Assembly (NCBI GenBank): GCA_035048485.1
Contig: CM068592.1
Span: forward strand, 31,246,001 to 31,310,000
Length of the DNA: 64,000 nucleotides
Direction of reading: 5' to 3'
From: Pteria penguin
Lineage: Eukaryota; Mollusca; Bivalvia; Pterioida; Pteriidae
Below, in pieces: positions 1 to 41,815 of this stretch. Each line of letters starts with the position of its first letter. Position 1 is the stretch's first letter. A model generated the notes under the pieces. The model was not told the DNA's origin. It worked only from the letters and a program-made list of their open reading frames with translations, and ran no database searches. The position numbers were made by a program, and so were the translations under genes.

Positions 1-575
1 ACCCGCACATGACTCTAATCGCCTCTACCCACACATAACTCTAATCGCTTCTACCCGCACATAACTCTAATCGCTTCAACACACACATAACTCTAATCGT
101 CTCTACACACACATAACTCTAATCGTCTCTACCCGCACATAACTCTAATCGTCTCTACCCGCACATAACTCTAATCGTCTCTACCCGCACATGACTCTAA
201 TCGTCTCTACCCGCACATAACTCTAATCGTCTCTACCCACACATAACTCTAATCGCCTCTACCCACACATAACTCTAATCGTCTCTACCCGCACATAACT
301 CTTATCGTCTCTACCCGCACATAACTCTAATCGCTTCTACCCGCACATAACTCTAATCGTCTCTACCCGCACATAACTCTTATCGTCTCTACCCACACAT
401 AACTCTTATCGTCTCTACCCGCACATAACTCTAATCGCTTCTACCCGCACATAACTCTAATCGTCTCTACCCGCACATAACTCTTATCGTCTCTACCCGC
501 ACATAACTCTAATCGCTTCTACCCGCACATAACTCTAATCGTCTCTACCCGCACATAACTCTTATCGTCTCTACT
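1..575. repeat. 26-bp minisatellite, about 22 copies
   Basis: Head-to-tail copies of a 26-bp unit built around ACCCGCACATAACTCTAATC followed by GTCTCT or GCTTCT. Copies differ by a few substitutions (CTAATC/CTTATC, CCCGC/CCCAC). The array runs off the left edge of the window, so its true length is unknown. No reading frame or splice signal is associated with it. Confidence 0.97.
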
Positions 576-1609
576 GGCACATGACTCAAACATTGAACAT
601 CTCTTCTTGTTCAAACGTTTTTGTAACAGATTCACATTGTACTTTGTCACATTTTTTAAATATTAATCTCGGTAGGATTCTAGTATTGGGCATTGAACTG
701 AAAACTTCCGATTTTAATTATATTTTTGATTAAGTTTTTGGAATATTGACCCGTTGATTGAAACATCTCGCTAAATTCAATAAACATGTATTTCATGTCA
801 TGTTCAGGAGATTAACCTTAAAACTGAAACATCCCTCTAAATTATTTATGTATTATAAATTAATTTTCTATTATACATTGGTCTTCACCGGCCATTGCGT
901 TTCGGGATTTCTTAATTCGATCAGAATTAAGGGAGTGTTCGATCCGATAACACTAATATCGATTGGAACTCATCGGATTATAACGTGACGACTATGTAAA
1001 TTACGATTTATTGTATTGTGCACACAGAAAGGAAATGCTCTTTCATCATATTCGGATTTCCTGAACTAAACACTTACGCCACATCTTTCAGTAATGTGAA
1101 CCAAGCTGGGGTATAAACTCGAATTGTTTTGTTGGAAATTTATCCTGGATATCACTTAGTGTTTACTGATGGTATAATTCAATCTTACTCAGTAATAAAA
1201 GATCAAATAAATATCAAAGGATGGAAATTATTCAGAAAAGATTAAAACTTGTAATACTCGATTTTGTACGGCCATACACTAATAGCAAAAGACTTTCGTA
1301 AATATTTTAACAAAAGAAGAAATTTGCTCAATAACCGTTCTGTTTGGTTTAAATCTGGATTCTAGTGTTGACTATTGATTTGAATTTTATGTTTACATAT
1401 TAACAAAGCTGATAAATGACTATTTTTGCATTACACTGACTGTTTCCTCTTCAAAGTACCAGGCCTCTGGATAAACTGGCTCTTTTTTATGTTCACAGTC
1501 AAAAAAAGCCGATAAATACTTCTTTTTGAATCGAACTGATGTTTTGTCTGCCACTTTTAGCGAAAGCGTGGGGACATTGAATATCACAAAAACGGTAAAC
1601 TTGGTCATA
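576..1609. other. No gene recognised
   Basis: AT-rich unique-looking sequence. A 76-codon open frame at 758-988 has no recognisable domain and looks like chance. I see no exon with convincing splice sites. Confidence 0.6.
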
Positions 1610-2115
1610 ACTTTTTAACCGTAAGACGTAGGGCCTTCATATTTGGCATGCGTGTCCCTTATTGCAATACCAAAACTTTTTATCATGTGATATTGACTGT
1701 GACCTTTGATCTACTTCAATGTAACTTTTTAACCGTAAGACATGGGCCCCTCATATTTGGCTTGTGTGTCCCTAATGGCAATACCTTTCCGTTAGTACCA
1801 GAATTTTTTATCAAGTGACCTTGGCAGTAAACTCAATATTTTGATTTCCAGAAAACTAATTTAGGTCATGCTATTCAGGCCGTGAGTCTACTGGAGAATA
1901 ATGCCCGGTGGAACACTATGGGAAATATAGGGGAAATATCTCAATCATTATAGAATTTAGTATAATATACATAGTATCAAACTTTACAAGGTTCCGCTGC
2001 AGACACATGTAGACATGCACAACCATGACAGTATGTCACAGATCACTGCACCCTTACTGATAGAACCCCGAAAGCGGGGAACCGCGATTCTCTAAATTTG
2101 CTTGTTTCGCCTCAG
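1610..2115 (+). repeat. Dispersed repeat, family A
   Basis: Contains two internal copies of a segment reading CTTTTTAACCGTAAGAC followed by CATATTTGGC. It ends with a segment around ATCACTGCACCCTTACTGA and GAAAGCGGGGAACC. The same 3' segment recurs at about 10630-10830, so this is an interspersed element. Its class is not determined. Confidence 0.75.
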
Positions 2116-5100
2116 TCAAAGTACTTTCTCACTGGTTAAACTGACCCTTTGTGACCCTTTGTGTCTACTTTATGTTTTGTCATTTTCTACTTTTTATTCT
2201 TCTCGATGTGAAAACCAGCGTTTTATCAAGTGTCACACAGATCCTTGTCACAGTTTTACGTGGCGGTCTTTGGATCTACGTACGATATGACAAAGAATCA
2301 GGAGAGATTCCAACACAAGACATTTCAGTTCGAGTCACTTCGCTTTTCGATCACGTCCTCCTTGTAATAATACAAATGATTAAGGGTGTGTGATACGTAT
2401 TTACTGTGTCTTGCAATGGAAGAGCACTGCGTTATATTGGTGTGCAAGGACTCCGTCATGCCTCACTGCTACACTTGATCGTATGCTTTAGGCCGTTTCA
2501 GACGACGTTCGTTCAAGGCGAATTATGCAATTTTAAGTTGCATCTCGTCTAAGCGTCTACAGATCATTTCAAGTTGATTTTGCGAAATAGCAAATGCAGG
2601 TTCATTTTGAACAATGTTGGCAACCTTCAAAAACAATGAAAAATGTCTTTTTGTTTAGCAGATAAGTTTTGATTGATCTTCGTTGTGCCTTGTATTCAAC
2701 CCCCCCCCCCCCCCCCCCCAGGTCAATTCAAACATTAGAACATGACACTTGCAAATAAATATATTCCTCTGTACTTTACCTAAATATAATTTTGCAGATC
2801 GATTCGAATTCCCGTTTTCACCCACAATCAAATCATAGAATCATTTAAATCTGAATGAAGACATGACTACGCAATTTAATCAATTTCAACTCATTTTGGT
2901 TTGTCGTAAAAATGTTTATGAACTCCCTAAATTTCCTCTCTATGGAGTAGGAGAAGGAAACGCTATAAAGACGACGTTACGCAATCACTGCTCGGTATAT
3001 TTAATGAAATTTTCACCGTGTCAGTCTTCTTGAATCCTCGACACGTGTAAGTGGATATGCTAGTTTTCATCGTTTTCGTCGTAAGATTTTTTCGCTTTAT
3101 GTAGGCCGTAATCAGGAGGTGTCAATTCCCTTGGCAACGAAATGTGTTCATTATTGTAAGGCTTTCATATTATTTGATTTTACAAATGTATAACTGTTTT
3201 GAATTACGCATAAAATCGTGTACTTGAACGGCAGTTTAATAAGTAAACGACGATATTGTGTAATGTTTCTTAGAAATCAATTACGAAAGTTGGTGACAAT
3301 ATAGTAATAAAACAACTCTATATTCACGAAAATTTTGCCACCCGCCTTTTGTGATACATTTATGTCTTGTAAGTTTTCAGTTTATAGAAGAGTAAGCGCA
3401 GAGGGAGTGGGTGGCTAGCGAGCTCACCTAGGAATAGCAGTTCAAGAGATGTAAACTCTAATTTAATATTCAAATTCAAGTTCTTCATTGATCGAGATTA
3501 AGTGCACTAAAGTCGTATGTGATTGAAATCGCTGGAGTCCCTTGTATCTGTTAGATGGAGGTTCGAATCCTCCTAGTGGCAGATGGCACAGTATAGCAGT
3601 GTACCATCCTGAAGTTGATGGTTTCTTCCGGTTCCTTCAGCCGCCATTATTTCCTCACCAATTCCCTGGAGATGAGTTATAATTTGGTATGAAACTTCAG
3701 TAATGTTTGTTTTTGGATTTGGTGGTTTTCTTTTCCTTTTTTGTGCTTTTTTTCATATAAAAAAGTTAATTGTCTTTTTGTCGTGCATAAGGACAAAATT
3801 TAAACGATACACAAATAGGTGTAAATCGTTACAGTAGCATGCACCAACAGATTAAAAAATAAATCTGGATAGAATTACAAATTTAAGTGGGGAATTTTAG
3901 TGATCAGAACGCAATCTAAAATGATGAACATAAGCAATATTTATTCAAAATGATTGTGCTTCCCATCGGTACGTATTATTATTATGTACAGTTTAAAATT
4001 CTGTGTCCACATTGGCTACCGATGATTCCATTATCTACTAATACAAAATATGGATTATAAAACACAAAGGGAACGTCATTCCTGACCGTATGAAGCTATC
4101 GTCTACAGAGCTCGCATCCACTGAAAAAAATGATCTAGCTTAACAAATGAAGTTAGGCAAGCACATCCCGGGGGACCGTATAGCAAGCATAATGAAATCA
4201 GGGAAAGGAGGATTGACAAGTTGTCATCGTAAAAAGGCAATTACATGATGTAATTGTCACTGTATATTCTCTAACAGTCTTCGACAATCTCATGTTATTG
4301 TCATTGAATAGTCTCAGCCTTTCCATCAAGCCCATTGGTTTGGCTGGTATTTGAATTCATCACAACATGTGCTTGAATTACTGGGTCCATAAATCGACTT
4401 CTTTTGGCTGCTGTGATTTGAGAGTCTTGCGATCTGGTTATAGACGGGAATGACGAGATTTGTGGGGAGAGATGGAGCCATCAATATTTCACTGGGATTT
4501 GATTCCTTACTGCTGAACTTCTTTATGATTTGTTGTAATTTAGTGTCTGCTCGTGATGCTTCAATTACAGAATTGAACCTTGATTAACGTGCAGGAAATG
4601 TGCTAGATCATGTTTAATGAAATTTAATGAATGTAATCAAGATGGGATGTTTTGTTCTCATTGTATGCTATCTAACCGTTATTTGCGTGTATGGGACTTG
4701 TCTACACTTTCATTTTTATTTATCTATACATTAAAGCCCCTTGTGTCACCTGTTAACTTTAGCAAAACCTAAGGATCACGTTGTCGTCGGCATGCCATTC
4801 ATACTTTTGTTTTCGCATATCTCTGCAGAAGATAATTATATGTATGTGTTCCTTGGAACTCTGTCCTGTAGTTTTGCCAGTGACCTTTGTCTTTTTATGG
4901 TTACCCATTCTTATGTGATACAAGCTACTTAGCATATACGATTGTCTGTATGTCTGATTGTCTGTATGTCCGATTGTCTGTATGTCCATGTGTGTAGATG
5001 TAGGAGAGTAAGCGTTTTGTTGCATCTATGGAATTTCTTCGCTGACCTGATTTCCATATGACCTATCGTTAGTCAAGCAAAACTAAGTGAAGGCGATGTC

Positions 5101-5720
5101 AGAGTTATTTACAATGCAATTGTATAGGATATGCACATTAGTACAAATATGTCATTCCCAGTGAAATGAGGGATTTTATTTCTGATATGAAGAATTTCAA
5201 CTGTAGAAATGTCGCATCTTATTGTGAAATCATAATTTTGCATAATTATATTGAAGGCCTTACATGCATGTTCGTTAGTACAATGATACTTTTTTTGCTA
5301 AGTGATGAGTGTTGTATTTACTAAAATTGTTCGTCTTTGTGTGTTTTGTAGGATAAATCAGCTAACTTGCATGATAACCATCGTACAATAGAATCATGGT
5401 TTCCTGATTGCCCAATCAAATGAATTTGCATGATGAACATCAGCCACCGGAATCATGAATATCATCGTTTTCCAATCAGATGCATGGTTACATCGTGCAA
5501 TAGAAACGTACCATGACTAACCAACCAAATGAATGACTTTTTTACGATTTACCAATGAAATAGACGGATTGCATTGTTATCTTTGTCCGATTCACAATTG
5601 TGAAATTGAAAACAGTTAAAGAAGATAATTATTGAAGAGAGTTAATTTGTAGCTATTGCAAATTCTTTCTTAACAGTCATCAACATTCCAAGGTACAATA
5701 ATCAAGTAAGTCATTGAGAG
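2116..5720. other. No gene recognised; poly-C tract and a SINE-like piece
   Basis: Mostly unique AT-rich DNA. It holds a C homopolymer at 2700-2719, a tRNA-like SINE fragment near 3530-3680, and three copies of an 18-bp GATTGTCTGTATGT-type unit at about 4941-4988. A frame at 2151-2393 has no recognisable domain and I do not call it a gene. Confidence 0.55.
3525..3680 (+). repeat. tRNA-derived SINE fragment (probable)
   Basis: A box-B-like motif, GAGGTTCGAATCCTCC, lies in a small stem as in a tRNA T-arm. It is followed by a non-tRNA body containing GGTTTCTTCCGGTTCC. The 5' part with box A is degenerate. No full cloverleaf was found, so this is a SINE relic and not a tRNA gene. Confidence 0.45.
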
Positions 5721-5902
5721 ACAAGTCACTGAAAAGACAGTTATGGGAAGAAAGGTAGGTACAATGAGGGAATCTGTGCAAGGTATTGGAGAAAGTTGTG
5801 ATTACCTGCCACAAGTCACTGAAAAGACAGTTATGGGAAGAAAGGTAGGTACAATGAGGGAATCTGTGCAAGGTATTGGAGAAAGTTGTGATTACCTGCC
5901 AC
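5721..5902. repeat. Tandem duplication, 90 bp x 2
   Basis: Two nearly identical 90-bp copies starting ACAAGTCACTGAAAAGACAG, at 5721 and 5811. Because 90 is divisible by 3, frames stay open on both strands through the duplication. This explains the repeated peptide in those frames. No homologous protein is recognised. Confidence 0.9.
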
Positions 5903-7610
5903 ACGTATCAAGCATATCATTTACAAGCATGCTATCGGTAAAATGAAAGCATACATCTTTTCAAGTTAATTAGTTTTGTAATGTTATCGATGTTTTGCTC
6001 TGCATCACATAAGGTCTGGGGATTCTTCGTGTACAAATAATACTAAATAATTACTCTCAAACGTTCGTTAAGGCAACAGAACCGTAAGCTTGAGTAAATA
6101 CTTGTCACAAAGAGTTGTGTGTCATCGTCGTCTTCTTCTTCCATGTCATTAATCAGTTATAACCCAGTAGAGTGGATAGATAGCATACGTATCATTTTAG
6201 TCCTTCATTCTAAGACCAGTTTAGCATTAACAACTGAACCCGGCTAGACAGCAGTGTTTCTGTTTGTAGCAGTTACACTGTAGTATTTGAATTCCCCTAG
6301 TTGTTTATTCCTCGAACTGGTTAGGAACTTATTTGAATACCGAATCGTAGAAAAGGTCAAATGGGCATCCAGAGCTTAGTGACGGAGTGGTCTACAGCGT
6401 GGTGATGGAAGAGTTTCCCTTTGCCATGTCTTGATACATTTCCCGTCGGGAAAGGAGGGCAATGTCCTTAAATGTACCTGTGGAAAGTCGGCGGCTTCTT
6501 TGGGGGGTTCTGGTTTATTCCATCACTAAACAAAAGTGGCCATAACATGGGCGAATGAATCCTTATACGACATCAGACAATCAACACAAATCTCTTTAGA
6601 CTTATTCTGACCCCATTATAACCTTTACATACTGCCATTAGCGACTATGATTTGTTGCAGTTTTATACTTGCAGTGTCAGCAGTATTTCTACACGGTGCC
6701 ACTCTGCAATCAATGCATTCTGTTCATTAATAGATAAATCTTATGCATAACAAGTCTAGTACATGTCATGTTATCACACCCGTCCGTATGAACATCCTTA
6801 TACTGATTTAATGAGATTTTGCAATGTCAGTTGGTAACTTGAGATTAAAGAAAGATAACTCTGCAATTGGTAAGTTCTATACGGTACCAACGTAGTACAC
6901 ATGTTATAGTGCATTATATAGTCCATATTTAGACGTAAATAAATGGAAGAGTTTTCAGGTATGTACTTTCTCTCTTCATCTCTTATGTGTTTTATTTTGC
7001 ATCTTGAATATTTTGAATAAAAACTAACGCAGATGTCTCTTTTGTTTGTTCTGTAACTAAAGCATGACCTTGGGCATAAAATGCAACCATGTAGTGTTAT
7101 ATAAAGCTGTCGATAGAAAGAGAAAAAAGGGGAAATCCCTTGATAATGCGTGAGGAGTACTGATGATAGTCATTGATATCTTTGTAGCATATCAAGAACG
7201 GTACATTCAGCAGTCAATGATTATGATGTTGGTAATGATGATGATAATGACGATGATGATGATCAAGTTCGAAGCTTGTCCAAAATGGCGGTATAGACCA
7301 ATTTTGAAGTTGTGGTTTCTGAATGCGAAAGTCTTGATTTGAACCTTGTTGGTAAAACGATACATGTACTTGCCGTATTGGCGGTCAGCGTTGGCTTGTA
7401 ATACTGCCGTAAGACTGCCACTGCCGTCGTATGGTTTCATTAAATAGGTCGAAAAGTATTTAACGGAGTACCTAGCAGGTACCGTCTTCATATGTACCGT
7501 CTTCATGTGTACCGTCTTCAGGTACAGGAACTAATCTGGTGTAACATGAACCAATCCTTCATAATCAAAAGACTACAGGTTCGAACCTCTCTGTATTCTT
7601 ATTCATGTCG
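5903..7610. other. No gene recognised
   Basis: Unique-looking AT-rich DNA with a short GAT-rich microsatellite at about 7215-7265. The stretch at 6360-6560 is less AT-rich and may be an interspersed element, but I cannot assign it. Confidence 0.5.
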
Positions 7611-7865
7611 AGCGAATGTCTGGCAATTGATATGTGATACCAAATCATGTTTGGCGTTTGACATGATACCAAAGCATGTCGAGCAAAATGTCTGGCGTTT
7701 TACGTGATACCAAAATATGTCGAGCGAATGTGTGGAGATTGAAATATGATACCAAAACATGTCTTGAGTTTGACGTATATGATGCCAAAACATGTAGAGC
7801 GAATGTCTGGCGTTTAACATGATACCAAAACATGTCGAGCGAATGCCTGACGTTTTACATATAAT
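7611..7865. repeat. Irregular minisatellite, 29-42-bp units, about 7 copies
   Basis: Repeated motif GATACCAAAACATGTCGAGC followed by GAATGTCTGGCGTTT. Spacing between GATACC starts varies from 29 to 42 bp. Open frames on the minus strand here (about 140 and 60 codons) are products of the repeat and are not called genes. Confidence 0.9.
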
Positions 7866-9055
7866 ACTATATACTAGACTACTGCCTAGAAAGATAAATA
7901 GGATTATATATAGAGAGAGCTTCTGTAGAGAGACTGCTCGACAGAGGATCAAAATCTGAAGCATGTACAGAAGCATGGTCATAATAGATGTGAAAACTGC
8001 TAAAACTGACTTGCAACGAACATTCATAACTTTGTGGATCGGAAGACCTGTTTGTCTGCATGGAGGCCGTCTAAAGTTGCAACTCTCTGATCATTAGTCG
8101 TATATAAAGACTTGCAGTCTTTGCAGCGGTTTTGACCATGTAATAAGTGATAAGATTCTGATAGAATTTTTAACCTTGGTCAAGCTTGCTTTAATTTGCT
8201 TATTCTGGAGAAATGTGACCCGCGATATTGTGAGAAAAGAAACCTATCATGTTCCTTATTTGTGTTTAAAACAGAAATGTTGTTAAAACCGTAATGAATT
8301 CATGTCTGTAAGATCATGAAACTTTCTCGTTCTTTATTATAACATATACTTCAATTACACTACAGCCAGAATCGGTATGATAACAACAAAATGCATCGTG
8401 CACATGTTCGGATACACACATATCGGTCTATTATACACTACAGATGCTGGTCTACGGTAACTATATTGTTTAGGACTTGGAATAAACTTTGCAAACTGTG
8501 AATATTGATCAGAAAAATATATTAAAGATCTCGAATACGAGACTTCGGAGATACATATCAGTGATTCGATTAAGTGAACTGTAAGGCATTCTGTGTCCTG
8601 TATAATATAAACGGGTACACCCGTGACCAACAACCCTTACGGAAATTCCTCAAAAGTATGCCAATAAGAGCTGTATTGCTATGATTTTCATTTTAATCTA
8701 TGATTAAAATGTGTTTAAAATATTACTGTACAATCAAATGTCCTCTTCCACGTTCTTTTACAAAAGTTTTTATCGGTTTCACCGTATTCATACTATGCAG
8801 GAAATTTAATGTCTAACATTTCACGAAAAAGTGTGTAAATTCGATGCGGATGCGTATCTCGGAAGTCCCGTATGCTTTTGACTTTCTAGGAACAAATTTG
8901 GCTCGATTGTATTTTCCGTTAAAAACAAGACGGAACCCAAGTTAAGGCTATGACTGGCACATGACAGATGTTGTGCTGGCTGTAGCACGATTGGATAACG
9001 ATAAAGTTATTACGGGATATTCTTTTTCCCAATCGTTGTTGGTATGTAAACGCTT
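7866..9055. other. No gene recognised
   Basis: AT-rich sequence. A 92-codon minus-strand frame (8355-8633) shows no recognisable domain and its strand has no supporting splice or regulatory signals. Confidence 0.5.
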
Positions 9056-9510
9056 CTAAAACGAATTCCAGACTGTATAAACGCTTCTAAAACTGATTCT
9101 AGACACCCCTGTATAAACGCTTCTAAAACTGATTCTAGACACCCCTGTATAAACGCTTCTAAAACTGATTCTAGACACCCCTGTATAAACGCTTCTAAAA
9201 CGAATTCCAGACACACCTGTATAAACGCTTCTAAAACTGATTCTAGACACCCCTGTATAAACGCTTCTAAAACTGATTCTAGACACCCCTGTATAAACGC
9301 TTCTAAAACTGATTCTAGACACCCTGTATAAACGCTTCTAAAACTGATTCTAGACACACCTGTATAAACACTTTTGGAACTAATTACAGACACACCTGTA
9401 TAAACACTTCTGGAACTAATTTCAGACTCAACTGTTTAAACATTTCTGGAGTTAATTCCAGACTCGCCTGTATAAACGCTTGTGGAACTAATTCCAGACA
9501 CACCTGTATA
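9056..9510. repeat. 36-bp minisatellite, about 13 copies
   Basis: Unit contains CTGTATAAACGCTTCTAAAA followed by CTGATTCTAGACACC, with an exact 36-bp period in the centre (for example 9109 and 9145). The last four copies, after about 9361, are more diverged. The 36-bp period keeps minus-strand frames open and gives repetitive peptides; these are not genes. Confidence 0.95.
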
Positions 9511-10199
9511 ATTTGGATACATAAATCAGATTGATCGTGACCATAACGTTTCAATTAGCAAACTCGTGTAGAAGTGTTACAAAATAATAATAGATAATTG
9601 TCACAAAAATAGTAATTTCCTAAGTTTTAATTTTGAAAAATCAAAAGAGAGCACTTGAATTCAAAATTAAAATTCAGGAAATGACAAATTATTTGGATCT
9701 TTTCGTCACTTATGTTGTCAAGCAAGAGATCTGACTATGCTCTCCAAAATCCACACGGACTTAGGACGGTCAGTGAGTTTGACGCTTAGTCACTCAATAG
9801 GTGTGGCTAACTTGTTTATGGGCCCACCTTCCCACTTACAGAAAAACCAGAATAATCAATTCAAGGAGAATTTGATCAGATGACATATGCTTCACCTTCG
9901 ACGGCCTTGGAAGAGCTTGAGTTTAGATTTATAAAGAATCAAAACTTCTATGAAAACATGGAATTTTCAAGGTTTCTTGGCTTTTTATGACGAACCATTT
10001 CCCAGCAAACTTGCCACCCGAATTTAATTAAATTATCATTTGCCTATACGACTATATTAATTGTTTTCAAGATTAACGTTGTAATTCCACAGGCTGCCAA
10101 TTAAAATCGATACTGTATATGTGATACTTTTTTTATTTTACTTTTTACTTTAAAAGAGCCAGACATTTTATCGATTGTAAAAGTACGTCTTATGGATAT
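9511..10199. other. No gene recognised
   Basis: Unique-looking AT-rich sequence between a minisatellite and a LINE tail. I see nothing assignable. Confidence 0.5.
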
Positions 10200-10622
10200 T
10201 TATATACAGACCATTATTTCTGATATAAACTCTTCTTCAAAATGTTTTTGCATAGACATATTATTGATAATGTATCATTGAAAGAATGTCTCGAAAAACC
10301 TATTTTAAATCATCAGAAAAAGGCTATTACAAAAATAAGACTGTCATCACATTGTTTACATGTAGAGTCTGATAGGTATAAAAATGTACCCACTGAGAGA
10401 CGTATTTGTTCTATTTGTAAGTCTGATGTGGGAGACGAGTTCCACTTTATGCTTAAATGCCCCACATACAGTAACTTGAGAAAAACTTTTCTGAAACCTT
10501 ATTACAAACGACCATCTGTCTTTAAATTTGTTCAATTATTATGTTCTTCGAATACAACTGAATTATGCAAAACTGGAAAATATATCAAGAAAGCTTTTGA
10601 TTTAAGAAATACTTTATTATGA
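10200..10622 (+). pseudogene. LINE (non-LTR retrotransposon) ORF2 C-terminus, 5' truncated
   Basis: The frame ending at 10622 (126 codons from ATG 10242) reads like the segment after the reverse transcriptase in animal LINEs. It has a Cys-x2-Cys pair (RICSICK), the motif GDEFHFMLKCP with His and Cys ligands, and a following YSNLRKTF helix. This zinc-knuckle-like tail is known in CR1/RTE-like and related mollusc elements. Weak similarity continues upstream in other frames, so the copy is broken. No reverse transcriptase core is present. A minus-strand relative lies at 44441-45420. Confidence 0.75.
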
Positions 10623-10835
10623 AATTATTGTTCCCCGCTTTTTGCGTGGTCTGTTACCTACTTCAATGTAACTTTTAAACCGTAAGACGGAGTGCCTACA
10701 TATTTGGCATATGTGTCTGTAGACATGCAAAACCATGACTGTATGTTATAGATCACTGCACCCTTACTGACGGAACCCTGAAAGCGGGGAACCACAATTC
10801 TCTGAATTTGCTTGTTTCATTTGTGATTAATTTAT
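10623..10835 (+). repeat. Dispersed repeat, family A, second copy
   Basis: Shares AACCGTAAGACGGAGTGCC, TAGACATGCAAAACCATGAC, ATCACTGCACCCTTACTGA and GAAAGCGGGGAACCAC with 1610-2115. It starts CCCCGCTTTTTGCG and ends near GCGGGG, so its ends may pair. It directly follows the LINE stop codon and could be that LINE's 3' UTR. The copy at 1610 shows no coding remnant upstream. Confidence 0.7.
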
Positions 10836-10880
10836 CATGACACTTACTGACTTAACCTTGTTATATTACTTATGTTGATT

Positions 10881-10887
<7 letters not shown>

Positions 10888-10968
<81 letters not shown>
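10888..10968. repeat. (TA)n microsatellite
   Basis: Uninterrupted TA dinucleotide run of about 80 bp. The IYIYIY peptide in its frames is an artefact. Confidence 0.97.
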
Positions 10969-10971
<3 letters not shown>

Positions 10972-11518
10972 TTATTTGTGAATTCTGTTGCGGTTTCTTG
11001 GCATCATCTGACTATACGCGAATGTTCAAGAGCTTACCTTGGAAAAAATATTGAATATGTATGGATAAATAAATAGTCTTTGTGTTGAGATAAATGTCGC
11101 AAGTTCGGTTTGCTAGTGTTAAATAATAACAAGAAGCGATTGAACCCCAATCCTTTTGAGGATCGGAAAGTTCAATGTTTCATATGGCTTTGCATTCCTA
11201 CCCAAACCCCACCAACAGTCGTCCAAATAACTGTCGAAGACTAAGATCTAGGAGTTTAATGTGTACTAATTATAAAATTCTTAAATCTGCATAGAAACCA
11301 AAAAAAAAAAAACTTGGTAGAACCGAACCTTCAGTGTAAATGTGTGACTAACAGAAATATACATATACATACATATCATGTTTAAGACTCCAGATGTTTG
11401 AGCCGTCTTGAATTCTTCCATTTTTGTGATCAATGTTTGCCTACATGTTGTTGATTAATATAAGCCGTATGAGCTTATGGGATCATCGGGCCTCTGATTT
11501 TTCTTTCCTCCTTACCAG

Positions 11519-41159
<29,641 letters not shown>

Positions 41160-41327
41160 CTTTCAAGTGATCTGTTTATATTAAATATTCAAATGCTTCT
41201 ACTTATCACTTTATGAAATTTGTAGAACAAGTAATTAAATGTTATAATTGTCAAACAATGCTTCATGTATATTACATAATGTGATTCGACTTATTGTTAT
41301 ACAATGAATATAGTTGTAAAAAAAAAC

Positions 41328-41333
41328 AATAAA
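41328..41333 (+). terminator. Poly(A) signal AATAAA
   Basis: AATAAA about 170 bases after the polycystin stop, in an A-rich context, with AT-rich sequence and TTTTACTGTT downstream. It fits a short 3' UTR. Confidence 0.75.
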
Positions 41334-41446
41334 AAGGTGATACCTAACAATATCTTTTACTGTTCAAATTGAAAGTTACTAGTACAATATGGAGTGATGC
41401 GTTCATTCAGCAACATTATAACGCAAATGTCTAAAGACGACGCCCC

Positions 41447-41815
41447 TTGAACAATTTTGAAGATTACCTGATATATTCTTGGAATTGTCTCCCCCACAAA
41501 AAGAGCGCTGCATTCGATTCGCCGATCGTCGATGAAAAATGCACGTATGCTTTACTGGTATGTCTGTGTGTTGTTTCACGCTTTGCCAACGATTTCGTCA
41601 CGTGTATGGTTAAGACATATGCCAGATGTATTGTACAGAAATTTAGACCTATGAATGGGACCCACCCAAAGCATTGCGAGATCATTGATCTGCTGTCTAC
41701 CGTGATCAGAAAGACAGTTATGCAACCAGCCGCCGGCAGGTTTCCAACCAAATGTAAAATTGGGTACGAACCAATCACCTTTCTAACAGATCTACATATA
41801 AGTTTAAAGAATTGA
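41447..41815 (+). CDS. Unidentified open frame (122 codons)
   Basis: Open frame downstream of the polycystin poly(A) signal. It has a hydrophobic run (YALLVCLCVVSRF) and several Cys, and ends FLTDLHISLKN. No family is recognised, no splice sites or promoter stand out, and the minus strand is also open over 104 codons. It could be a repeat remnant. Confidence that it is a gene is low. Confidence 0.2.
   Translation: MNNFEDYLIYSWNCLPHKKSAAFDSPIVDEKCTYALLVCLCVVSRFANDFVTCMVKTYARCIVQKFRPMNGTHPKHCEIIDLLSTVIRKTVMQPAAGRFPTKCKIGYEPITFLTDLHISLKN

Noticed and set aside
1..575. A CRISPR array (26-bp repeats)
   Set aside because: The copies are contiguous with no unique spacers, and the genome is eukaryotic.
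2151..2393. Candidate upstream polycystin exon (two overlapping frames)
   Set aside because: No GAIN, REJ or PKD-repeat motif and no good acceptor-donor pair in either frame.
9010..9393. 127-codon minus-strand repetitive frame
   Set aside because: Product of a 36-bp minisatellite, whose period is a multiple of three.
10872..11054. IYIYIY-rich frames here and at 13420-13882
   Set aside because: Translations of TA microsatellites.
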